Assembly: GCA_003554535.1 (NCBI GenBank)
Contig: PWGT01000001.1
Coordinates: 1-6,439, forward strand
Direction of reading: 5' to 3'
From: Syntrophomonadaceae bacterium
GTDB lineage: Bacteria > Bacillota_D > Dethiobacteria > DTU022 > PWGO01
Length of the DNA stretch: 6,439 bases
Positions 1-6,062 of the stretch are shown piece after piece. The position numbers and the translations under genes are program-made. Below the pieces are notes generated by a model that was not told where the DNA came from, did no database searches, and saw only the letters and a list, made by a program, of their open reading frames with translations. Numbering within the stretch: position 1 is the stretch's first letter; every line of letters starts with the position of its first letter.

Positions 1-171
1 TTTACAGACATGGCTTATATATTTCCTCGCATAACTGATCTGTCATATTCATTCCCGGGAACTCTTCCCGATTAACGAACTTCTGCCCGAATCTACCTAA
101 AAATTAATTTCAAAAAAAATTTTTGGATTCGGGGTTTTAACACCTTAAAACACAAAATTTCAGTAGTTAAT

Positions 172-585
172 TCAGGTGATATATTCATTCCGTTCTTTGA
201 CATCGAGATAGATATCGGGCGAGAATCCGGCCAATCCTATCACCTTGGCTACCTTGAAACGACTGCCGAAAGCGCGGCGGTTGGGATCATCGGTGCTCAT
301 GACCATAATCCCCTCCAGGCTTTCCAAGTATTTTTGCCGGTAGGCTAAAAGTTTTCAACTTATCGGGGATAATCAGTGGCTCGGTCTCATGCTTCATTGC
401 TTCCCGGACGCGGTGCTCCAGCAGGTCAAAATGTTAGTCATATTTGTCTTGAGTCGTTTACCGGGTGACATGTTACATTGGTTTTGGTTCCAGTTAACCA
501 TCTCTTCGATAGTTTGTCCGATTTTTAGTTCGTCATAAAGCCCTGAAATCAACGCGGCCGGGCTGCCGTATTATATTTCGAGCAT
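172..585 (-). pseudogene. IS1634-type transposase relic, internally deleted and frameshifted
   Basis: Read on the minus strand, an ATG at 585 sits directly after a G-rich Shine-Dalgarno-like run. The N-terminal part reads through YGSPAALISGLYDELKIGQ and VNWNQNQCNMSPGKRLKT to about 430. I recognise this as the N-terminal domain pattern of IS1634-family transposases (single partner gene, then W-x-P/Q-x-x-C-x-x-SPG-x-R-x-K). An early TAA interrupts it at codon 5. Near 425-430 the frame changes and the reading jumps to FDLLEHRVREAMKHETEPL, a C-terminal-type segment. A second frame change near 325-350 leads to EGIMVMSTDDPNRR and GLAGFSPDIYL, ending at TGA 172-174. About 137 residues remain against roughly 500 or more in intact members, and the DDE catalytic core is gone. 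It cannot be active. The family assignment rests on remembered motifs, not on a search. Confidence 0.6.
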
Positions 586-668
586 CCCCCCCTCCCCCTT
601 TATCATATTTTGGATGGGGTAAAAGTACAAGTTAAAACATAGAAGTCACTGCTGTTTTTGAAAATATT

Positions 669-682
669 TATCTGATCAGATA
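669..682. repeat. 14-bp perfect palindrome
   Basis: TATCTGATCAGATA reads identically on both strands. It lies in an AT-rich gap about 100 bp upstream of the promoter at 769-797. Its size and symmetry fit a binding site for a dimeric repressor, but no regulator gene is in the window and the motif does not match one I can name. Confidence 0.4.
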
Positions 683-768
683 GTTTGCTTCATAATTAGG
701 CGATATGGGAATATTAGGGCATTTAATGCAGAACATTATAAATATTAAGAATAATATACATATTTTAA

Positions 769-807
769 TTGCAATTTTTCTCCTCCTGTAGTATAATCAA
801 TACAGGA
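769..807 (+). promoter_or_regulatory. Sigma-A-type promoter with inverted repeat around the -10 box
   Basis: TTGCAA (769-774) is followed after exactly 17 bp by a consensus TATAAT (792-797). The -10 box lies in the 10-bp spacer of a perfect inverted repeat, TCCTGTA (784-790) and TACAGGA (801-807). A dimeric regulator bound there would block the -10 box and start site, so this is a candidate operator. Transcription would start near 804, leaving a leader of about 340 nt before the M20 gene. Whether it drives that gene or a lost one is unknown. Confidence 0.5.
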
Positions 808-1052
808 AGAGCCAAAATACCCGATCATTACTACCCCAGAGTGTACAACCTAGACTGTTTCTCCCATGATAACTATTTAGATGTCAAAAGACGAGGCGAA
901 GCATTGTCAAAATTTAACTGTTAAATCTATGTGAAGTAAGAGCTCGAAAACCCGCTATAATTTAACCGGGAAGTTAGATGCAAGATGTATAAAAATAAGT
1001 TAGCCGATTTGTACATTATGTTTATTGATTATTCCATCTTCAAATAAGATCA

Positions 1053-1082
1053 TTAAGAAAACAATTATAATAGGGTTATAAT
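1053..1082 (+). promoter_or_regulatory. Weaker candidate promoter near the M20 gene
   Basis: TTAAGA (1053-1058) and TATAAT (1077-1082) are separated by 18 bp. The -10 is perfect, the -35 matches consensus at four of six positions. A start near 1089 would give a leader of about 60 nt to the TTG start at 1148. A second TATAAT at 1066-1071 lacks a good -35, and a TTGACT at 1084-1089 lacks a good -10. In DNA this AT-rich such boxes arise by chance. Confidence 0.3.
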
Positions 1083-1147
1083 TTTGACTATCTATCGAAG
1101 TTTTAAGCAATACGTCTTTAGCCCTTAATAGAACTGGAGGAATTGAA

Positions 1148-2311
1148 TTGGACTTTGAATTGATTAAAAAAGAGCTATATAAAAAAACAAAAGAAATAAT
1201 GCCGGAAATGATCAAGCTCAACAAATGGTTATACGAAAACCCAGAAACACCTAAAAATGAGTATCAAGCTATAAAAGAAATAACTACAAATCTAAAAGAA
1301 AATGGATTTGAGGTAAATTACAACATTGCAGGTCTTGATACTGCCTTTACAGCAAAGAAAATAATAGGAACTGGTGGTCCCAAGATTGGTTTTTTAGCGG
1401 AGTATGATGCTCTTCCTGAAGTTGGACATGGTTGTGGTCACAATTTAATAGCTGCATCTTGTGTTGGAGCAGCAATAGCTTTAGCAAAGACGTTAACTGT
1501 TCCGGCAGAAATTGTTGTTTATGGTACACCGGATGAAGAGTTCGACGGGGGTAAAATAATTATGGCAGAAAAAGGAGTTTTTAAAGACTTAGATATAGCC
1601 CTACAGATTCATCCATCTGCTGATAATACGATTGTTGACGTTAGATCAGCTCCTCATCAAACTATGGTAATAGGTTATAAAGGGTGTGCAGCCCATACGG
1701 CAGTTAATCCTTCAGCTGGTATAAATGCTCTTAATGCAGTACATGTAGCTTTTTCTGGACTTCATGCACTTCAACAATATCTCAAGCCAGGCACGCGTAT
1801 ACCTGCTACTATAACTCATGGAGGAGGAGCCCCTAATGCGGTCCCTCAATTTGCACAATTCCGCATCCACATAACCACTCAAGATCATGATTATTTAGAA
1901 GAAGTAGTTAAAAAAGTTGAAAATTGTGCTAAAGCCGGTTCACTGGCTACTGGTGCTGAGGACGATATTTGGAAAAGCCCAATATATAAAGAGATACTAC
2001 CTAATCCTATATTAAACGATTTGATTTCCCAACAATTAGAAGACTTAGGATACATATTGGACAAGGCTCCGGAAAATTTAGGAGCCACTGATGTAGGGAA
2101 TGTTAGTTGGAGTTGTCCAACGGCTATGCCTATTGTTTCATTAGGCTTAAACAACGTACCTCTGCACTCTAAAGAATTTGCTGCGGCAACAGTAGAAAAA
2201 GAAGGGGAGATATTTTTAGAAAATTCAATTAATGCTATGGCTGTGGTGGCAGCAAAAGTTATTTATAGTAGCAACCTTATAGAAAAAATAAGAAGCACTT
2301 TTAACTCATAG
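1148..2311 (+). CDS. M20-family amidohydrolase/peptidase (AbgB/PM20D2-like)
   Basis: This 387-residue protein is a probable cytoplasmic, dinuclear-metal hydrolase of amide bonds in N-acyl amino acids, aminoacyl conjugates or dipeptides. Visible motifs are AEYDALP (84-90), the metal-site HGCGHN (94-99), PDEE (128-131, where relatives usually have PAEE; the glutamate pair holds the catalytic base and a metal ligand), IHP with H155, and GYKGCAAHTA (176-185) at the start of the lid/dimerisation domain. They continue with THGG and APNAVP (223-233), GATDVGNVSW (312-321) and PLHSKEF (338-344), whose H340 is the likely last metal ligand. EYDALPxxGHGCGHN and GxTDxGNVS point to the AbgB/PM20D2 branch rather than DapE or ArgE. 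There is no signal peptide, and length is normal. The start is TTG, chosen because GGAGG at 1136-1140 precedes it by 7 nt. The next gene starts 50 nt downstream, suggesting an operon. The substrate cannot be read from sequence; p-aminobenzoyl-glutamate-type and dipeptide substrates are known in relatives. Confidence 0.93.
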   Translation: MDFELIKKELYKKTKEIMPEMIKLNKWLYENPETPKNEYQAIKEITTNLKENGFEVNYNIAGLDTAFTAKKIIGTGGPKIGFLAEYDALPEVGHGCGHNLIAASCVGAAIALAKTLTVPAEIVVYGTPDEEFDGGKIIMAEKGVFKDLDIALQIHPSADNTIVDVRSAPHQTMVIGYKGCAAHTAVNPSAGINALNAVHVAFSGLHALQQYLKPGTRIPATITHGGGAPNAVPQFAQFRIHITTQDHDYLEEVVKKVENCAKAGSLATGAEDDIWKSPIYKEILPNPILNDLISQQLEDLGYILDKAPENLGATDVGNVSWSCPTAMPIVSLGLNNVPLHSKEFAAATVEKEGEIFLENSINAMAVVAAKVIYSSNLIEKIRSTFNS

Positions 2312-2361
2312 ATTTAAATTAATAGAATTGAGTGTTATCACAAAAGTGAAGGAGTTAAAAA

Positions 2362-3930
2362 ATGAAAGCCGAGTTAGTGATCTTAGGCGGTTCAGTTATA
2401 ACAATGGATCCTTCGCTGCCGAAGGCACAAGCAGTTGCTGTTAAGAGTGGCAGAATAATGGCTGTTGGCAAAGTAAACCATATAAGAAATTTAATAGGCT
2501 CCGAGACTTTGGTGTTACGTGCAAATGGCAAGACGATTGTTCCAGGTTTTATTGATTGCCATGTTCATTTTATTCAGACGGGATTAGATTTAAGCAAAAT
2601 AGATCTTAGATTTTGTAAAAATGTAAATGAAGTTAAAAAGTTGATAGTTGAGCAAGTTGATAAGGTTAAACCGGGACAATGGATAATGGGTGCATCTTAC
2701 CAGGATTTTGCATTTACAGAAAAAAGACCCCCTACTCGACAGGAGTTAGATCAAGTGGCGCCGAAAAACCCGGTTTGGCTTAGTAGATTGGATACCCATT
2801 CAGGAGTTTTAAATTCCGAGGGTTTACAAAAATTACAGTTGCCAGAGGATGTAGAGGGATTAGAGACAAATGAAAACGGCGAACCAAACGGGTTGGTAAA
2901 AGGCGAAGCAAATAATTATGTAAGAAGCTCTATAAACAAATCTTTAGACAAAGAAACTCGGCGTGAAGCTCTAATAAATGCTTCCCATAAAATGTTGTCT
3001 GCAGGGGTTACTACTGTACACGCTTGTGAAGGAGGGGTATTGTCTTCCGAAGATGATGCCGAATTTATTCTGAATGAATCTGAAAATGTTCCACTGGACA
3101 TTAGATTGTTATTCCAAACTACTAATATAAATAAGATATTACAAGCCGGGTTGCCTAGAATTGGTGGCGATATTCTTATTGACGGTTCTTTTGGTTCCAA
3201 AACGGCCGCTTTGCGACAACCTTATAACGATGATACCAGTGAAAACGGAATTCTTTATTTTACACAAAAAGAACTCGATGACTTTGTCCAAGAAGCACAC
3301 TGTAAAGGGCTTCAGGTTTCTGTCCATGCTATTGGTGATGCGGCAATAGAACAAATATTGACCGCATACGAAAGGGCTCAGGCTGAGGAATACCGTGATG
3401 ATCACCGCCATCGCATAGAGCATTTTTCCCTCCCAGCACCCTCTCACATAAATAGAAGCATAAAGTTGGGAGTGGTCCATTCTCTTCAAACATCGTGGTT
3501 CTGGAGCGATGAGGAGGTTTTACTTGAAAAGACCCTGGATACACGACTAGGCTGTGAGCGATCAAATCTTGCTTATCCATTAGGTAGTATATGGTTGGCT
3601 GGAGGAAGAATTTGCGGCAGTTCCGATGCGCCGATCGTGCCCGCAGATCCGCTGGCAGGTATTTATGGCACTGTAAAGCATTTCCGCACTGAAGAGCGGT
3701 TGAGCAAAATGGCAGGCCTTTCCTTCTATACTACTGGAGCGGCTTATTCTAGTTTTGAAGAAAATGAAAAAGGCAAGATAGCTCCTGGGTTTTTAGCAGA
3801 CATTGTTGTTTTAGGAGGAGATTTTTTATCGGAATCCACGGAAAGTTTGTTAAGCATGGGAATTGAGGCAACTATAATCAGAGGAGAGGTTAAATATGCT
3901 AAAAACAATAAATACTATAGATCAAGTTAA
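2362..3930 (+). CDS. Amidohydrolase family protein (YtcJ/NfdA-like, Amidohydro_3)
   Basis: This 522-residue cytoplasmic protein belongs to the amidohydrolase superfamily, in the YtcJ / N-substituted formamide deformylase-like group. An N-terminal beta-sandwich segment (ILGGSVITMDP from residue 8) leads to PGFIDCHVHF, whose H67 and H69 are the HxH metal pair. Further family landmarks are RPPTRQELD (122-130), SRLDTHSGVLNS (141-152), GEPNGLVKGEA (173-183), AGVTTVHAC (214-222), IDGSFGSKTAAL (273-284), VHAIGD (321-326), HRIEH (350-354), SSDAP (420-424, with the aspartate expected at the active site) and a closing KGKIAPGFLADIVVL (470-484). All expected metal-site regions are present and the length is typical. 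The ATG follows GAAGGAG (2348-2354) by 7 nt. It lies 50 nt after the M20 gene with no terminator between, so the two are probably one transcript, perhaps successive steps in breakdown of an amide compound. Family members act on varied C-N bonds; the substrate here is unknown. Confidence 0.93.
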   Translation: MKAELVILGGSVITMDPSLPKAQAVAVKSGRIMAVGKVNHIRNLIGSETLVLRANGKTIVPGFIDCHVHFIQTGLDLSKIDLRFCKNVNEVKKLIVEQVDKVKPGQWIMGASYQDFAFTEKRPPTRQELDQVAPKNPVWLSRLDTHSGVLNSEGLQKLQLPEDVEGLETNENGEPNGLVKGEANNYVRSSINKSLDKETRREALINASHKMLSAGVTTVHACEGGVLSSEDDAEFILNESENVPLDIRLLFQTTNINKILQAGLPRIGGDILIDGSFGSKTAALRQPYNDDTSENGILYFTQKELDDFVQEAHCKGLQVSVHAIGDAAIEQILTAYERAQAEEYRDDHRHRIEHFSLPAPSHINRSIKLGVVHSLQTSWFWSDEEVLLEKTLDTRLGCERSNLAYPLGSIWLAGGRICGSSDAPIVPADPLAGIYGTVKHFRTEERLSKMAGLSFYTTGAAYSSFEENEKGKIAPGFLADIVVLGGDFLSESTESLLSMGIEATIIRGEVKYAKNNKYYRSS

Positions 3931-3982
3931 TTTAAGGAGTTGTTGTAATTAGTCGAACAATATTTAAGAGAGGAGTGGTTAA

Positions 3983-4108
3983 GTGGATCGGTCTTAGTTA
4001 AGGTTGTCACGTGTTTACATGCTGATTTTCTGCCTCTTGATCATAGCAGTTGTATTGACTCATTTAATTCTTTCAGGAGAATTCGCAAAAATTGATAGCA
4101 GGTTATAA
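3983..4108 (+). pseudogene. Small membrane-peptide frame with early stop, unrecognised
   Basis: AGAGGAG (3969-3975) precedes a GTG at 3983 by 7 nt. The frame reads four codons, hits TAG (3995-3997), then continues in the same frame with LRLSRVY and, from ATG 4019, a single hydrophobic helix (MLIFCLLIIAVVLTHLIL) followed by SGEFAKIDSRL and TAA at 4106-4108. The segment from 4019 alone would give 29 residues with one membrane span, but has no ribosome binding site of its own. The good Shine-Dalgarno followed at once by a stop suggests a decayed start of a membrane protein. It may equally be chance. I do not recognise the family. Confidence 0.25.
4055..4082 (+). promoter_or_regulatory. Candidate promoter for the binding-protein gene
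   Basis: TTGACT (4055-4060, five of six consensus) and GAGAAT (4077-4082, four of six) are separated by 16 bp. Transcription would begin near 4089, just before the palindrome at 4101-4115 and about 155 nt ahead of the lipoprotein start. No stronger pair is visible in the gap. Confidence 0.35.
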
Positions 4109-4115
4109 AATAACC
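4101..4115. promoter_or_regulatory. GGTTAT-AAA-ATAACC palindrome, possible operator
   Basis: Two perfect 6-bp arms, GGTTAT (4101-4106) and ATAACC (4110-4115), flank AAA. The site falls about 12 bp after the start predicted from the promoter at 4055-4082, where a bound repressor would act as a roadblock. No regulator is encoded here, and the arms are too short to name a regulator family. Confidence 0.35.
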
Positions 4116-4160
4116 GTACTTAAGGGCACTTGGAATATTCAAACTGAAAGGTGGTGGTAG

Positions 4161-4199
4161 ATGGTAGATGAGTTTAGCGGAGCAAGTAAGTATGTTTGA
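4161..4199 (+). CDS. Possible 12-codon leader peptide
   Basis: AAAGGTGG (4147-4154) lies 6 nt before an ATG that opens MVDEFSGASKYV and ends at TGA 4197-4199. The stop codon lies in the loop of the stem at 4183-4212, so a translating ribosome would open that stem. This resembles a leader-peptide arrangement but has no run of one regulatory codon, and the Shine-Dalgarno is only fair. Chance is a real alternative. Confidence 0.2.
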   Translation: MVDEFSGASKYV

Positions 4200-4217
4200 A
4201 GAGGCTTACTTGGTTTT
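4183..4217 (+). promoter_or_regulatory. 8-bp stem-loop followed by TTTT, upstream of the lipoprotein start
   Basis: CAAGTAAG (4183-4190) pairs perfectly with CTTACTTG (4205-4212) across a 14-nt loop, followed by G and TTTT (4214-4217). It ends 8 nt before the Shine-Dalgarno of the substrate-binding protein. It could be an attenuator-like hairpin or an mRNA 5' stabiliser. The stem is AT-rich and the T run short, so efficient termination is doubtful. Confidence 0.35.
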
Positions 4218-4243
4218 AAAAACACAAAGGGGGCATTTTGATA

Positions 4244-5845
4244 ATGAAAAAATTGTTGGTTCTGTTGATTTTACCAGCTTTGTTGCTCGGGTTCATGATT
4301 ACCGGTTGTGAACCTGAGGAACCGGTAGAGGAGCCAGAAGAGGTGGAAGAACTTGAACCGGTGGAACAGAAAATTGTGATAGCCATTGGAGCAGAGCCGG
4401 AAAGTCTAGACCCGAATTATATGGAATCATCTCCGGCCGCTGCTGTTTCTGAACATATGGTAGAAGGCTTGCTTTACTTGAACGAAGACGGTGAATTAGA
4501 ACCCGCCCTGGCTACAAACTGGGAAGCAGAAGAAGATGGGTTGTCTTACTTGATCGAGCTCCGCGAAGGGGTTACTTTCCACGATGGTGAACCCTTCAAT
4601 GCCGAGGCGGCAAAGTACAATCTTGACCGTTTCATGGGCAAAGGTGAATTCGAAGGAGAACCACCAGCTCAATTTGAATTTCTCCTTGGCGAAGTAGACG
4701 AGGTGGAAGTGGTTGATGAATATTCCATTCGCATTCACCTGGAAAATAGGTTTGCCCCGATAGAATGGCACCTGGCCCACCGCTTTATTGCTATGCACAG
4801 CCCGGCCTCGATAGAAGCGCTGGATGAAGAAGAAGATATTGAGGCTCCCGTAGGCACCGGTCCGTTTAAGTATGCCGGTTGGGATCGCGGTGAACAAATC
4901 GTTATGGAAAGAAACGAAGATTACTGGGGCGATGTGCCTGAGCTTGAGGAACTAACCTTCAAATTTGTTCCGGAAGGCAGTTCCCGGGTGATTATGCTTG
5001 AAACCGGAGAAGTCGATGCGGTAATGGATATTCCACTTGCTGAAATTGAAAGGCTCGAAGGAGAAGAAGGCATTGAAATAGTTTACGAAACCAGTGTTCG
5101 TACTATCTATATTGGGTTCAACTTGGAAACTGAACTGTTTAAAGATAACAAGGAACTGCGGCAAGCATTAAACTATGCAATCGACAAGCAAGCTATCTGT
5201 GATGCCATTTTTGAGGGGACATATGAGCCGGCCGATGCACCGATTCCACCGGGTATTTTTGGGCACCATTCCGCTGGACCCTATGAATATGATCCGGAAA
5301 AAGCCCAGGAATTGATGGCGGAAGCCGGTTATGAAGATGGTTTTGAAATGGATCTTTTCCATCCGACCGGCCGTTACCCGATGGATGAAACAGTGGCTGA
5401 AACAGTGCAAGGTATGCTCGCAGAAGTAGGTATCGAGGCCAACCTGACCACCTATGACTGGGCCACTTATCTGGAAATGGTTGTCCAGGAAGACCCTGCA
5501 GATGCAGAGCACGATGCCTTTATGCTAGGCTGGGGCACGGTTACCTGGGATGCTGATTACGGACTTTATTCCACATTGCATTCCGAAAATTGGCCCCCGT
5601 CAAGTAACTTAACCTACTACGCAAATGAAGAAGTAAACGCCCTGCTGCAAGATGCAAGGACAGAAGTGGACTTGGATGTGCGTGAGGAGCTTTATGCTGA
5701 AGCGATTGAAAAAATCTGGGATGATGCACCGTGGCTCTTCCTTTATTACCCGGTCCAGATTAATGCCGAACTTGACCGGGTTGAGGGATTAATCCACCAT
5801 CCGCTGGAAACCATCCCAGCCTGGGATGCTTACGTGGTAGAATAA
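4244..5845 (+). CDS. ABC transporter substrate-binding lipoprotein, family 5 (peptide/nickel type)
   Basis: This protein is anchored on the outer face of the membrane, where it would bind oligopeptides or related solutes and hand them to an ABC permease. I start it at ATG 4244 (533 residues): AAAGGGGG (4226-4233) is 10 nt away, and the peptide then begins MKKLLVLLIL. An in-frame TTG at 4238 is only 4 nt from that site. The signal peptide ends in the lipobox ITGC, giving lipidation at Cys22. A glutamate-rich linker follows (11 Glu in residues 22-43), then IVIAIGAEPESLDP, the typical first strand of SBP_bac_5. The family signature region is GLSYLIELREGVTFHDGEPF (99-118) followed by NAEAAKYNLDRF. 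Further landmarks are GTGPFKYAGW (205-214), ERNEDYWGDVPE (222-233), LRQALNYAIDK (305-315) and the C-terminal aromatic-rich IWDDAPWLFLYYP. Length is normal. The protein is very acidic and the gene richer in GC than the two enzyme genes. No permease or ATPase gene adjoins it here. The ligand cannot be told from sequence. Confidence 0.95.
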   Translation: MKKLLVLLILPALLLGFMITGCEPEEPVEEPEEVEELEPVEQKIVIAIGAEPESLDPNYMESSPAAAVSEHMVEGLLYLNEDGELEPALATNWEAEEDGLSYLIELREGVTFHDGEPFNAEAAKYNLDRFMGKGEFEGEPPAQFEFLLGEVDEVEVVDEYSIRIHLENRFAPIEWHLAHRFIAMHSPASIEALDEEEDIEAPVGTGPFKYAGWDRGEQIVMERNEDYWGDVPELEELTFKFVPEGSSRVIMLETGEVDAVMDIPLAEIERLEGEEGIEIVYETSVRTIYIGFNLETELFKDNKELRQALNYAIDKQAICDAIFEGTYEPADAPIPPGIFGHHSAGPYEYDPEKAQELMAEAGYEDGFEMDLFHPTGRYPMDETVAETVQGMLAEVGIEANLTTYDWATYLEMVVQEDPADAEHDAFMLGWGTVTWDADYGLYSTLHSENWPPSSNLTYYANEEVNALLQDARTEVDLDVREELYAEAIEKIWDDAPWLFLYYPVQINAELDRVEGLIHHPLETIPAWDAYVVE

Positions 5846-5911
5846 GCAAGTTGGAAACGTGCTAAACTCGGTAATTTGAATGCGGGGTAAACTATTAGTT
5901 GGATAATTGAC

Positions 5912-5961
5912 AAGGGGCAGGGTGATATGTAAGAGTTAATTATACAATTGCCCTGTCCCTT
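5912..5961 (+). terminator. Long-loop hairpin, possible terminator of the lipoprotein gene
   Basis: AAGGGGCAGGG (5912-5922) pairs with CCCTGTCCCTT (5951-5961) over 11 bp with one G-U wobble. The loop is 28 nt and AT-rich. The following sequence is A/T-rich but lacks a clean T run, so it is not a classic intrinsic terminator. The position, 66 nt after the stop codon, and the strong stem make an mRNA 3' end plausible. Confidence 0.45.
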
Positions 5962-6001
5962 AATATTTATTTATTCTAATTGTAGCTATTTTTGCTGACT
6001 A

Positions 6002-6058
6002 TTGAATTTATTTGTCTTCATCACCCGCCATGTGATCTAATTCAAGTTTTATTTTTTA
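6002..6058. repeat. Nested inverted repeat beside the structured RNA
   Basis: TTGAATT (6002-6008) is repeated inverted as AATTCAA (6039-6045), and inside it ATCAC (6020-6024) pairs with GTGAT (6032-6036) around a 7-nt loop. A T-rich stretch (6046-6058) follows on the plus strand. On the minus strand this lies just 3' of the structured RNA at 6063-6302. It could be a weak plus-strand terminator or mark the edge of an inserted element. Confidence 0.3.
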
Positions 6059-6062
6059 TACT

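Larger units (their letters stand above)
586..1147. other. AT-rich intergenic region without a credible gene
   Basis: This 562-nt stretch between the transposase relic and the first enzyme gene holds no coding sequence I would defend. A 51-codon open frame on the plus strand (TTG 769 to TAA 922-924) includes HYYPRVYNLDCFSHDN and YLDVKRRGEALSKF. It reads protein-like but has no ribosome binding site and overlaps promoter elements, so it may be a decayed fragment of a lost gene. I do not recognise its family. The rest is regulatory-looking sequence: a perfect palindrome at 669-682, a promoter with an inverted repeat at 769-807, and two TATAAT hexamers 11 bp apart at 1066 and 1077. Confidence 0.6.
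3931..4243. other. Intergenic region before the binding-protein gene
   Basis: This 313-nt gap has no convincing terminator for the upstream enzyme pair. It contains a short membrane-peptide reading frame with a nonsense codon (3983-4108), a promoter-like pair at 4055-4082, a palindrome at 4101-4115, a 12-codon mini-ORF at 4161-4199, a stem-loop at 4183-4212, and the Shine-Dalgarno AAAGGGGG (4226-4233) of the lipoprotein. Its length and mix of elements suggest the binding-protein gene has its own control rather than being read only from the upstream operon. Confidence 0.55.

Noticed and set aside
52..61. TTCCCGGGAA perfect palindrome
   Set aside because: At 10 bp, isolated and not near any promoter, it is within chance expectation.
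2..103. Minus-strand frame ending GMNMTDQLCEEIYKPCL at the window edge
   Set aside because: A stop lies only about 33 codons upstream and there is no recognised family or start signal, so it is too short to call. It could be a further scrap of mobile-element sequence.
1000..1224. Minus-strand 74-codon hydrophobic open frame over the start of the M20 gene
   Set aside because: It overlaps the 5' end of a clear gene and its AT-rich upstream region, which yields hydrophobic translations by composition, and it has no recognisable family.
3139..3580. Several open frames of 62-116 codons, on both strands, within the YtcJ-like gene
   Set aside because: They lie inside a gene with intact family motifs throughout and show no motif of their own.
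4496..5729. Minus-strand open frames of up to 133 codons within the binding-protein gene
   Set aside because: They mirror the codons of a well-supported family-5 binding protein and have low-complexity translations rich in Phe, His and Pro.
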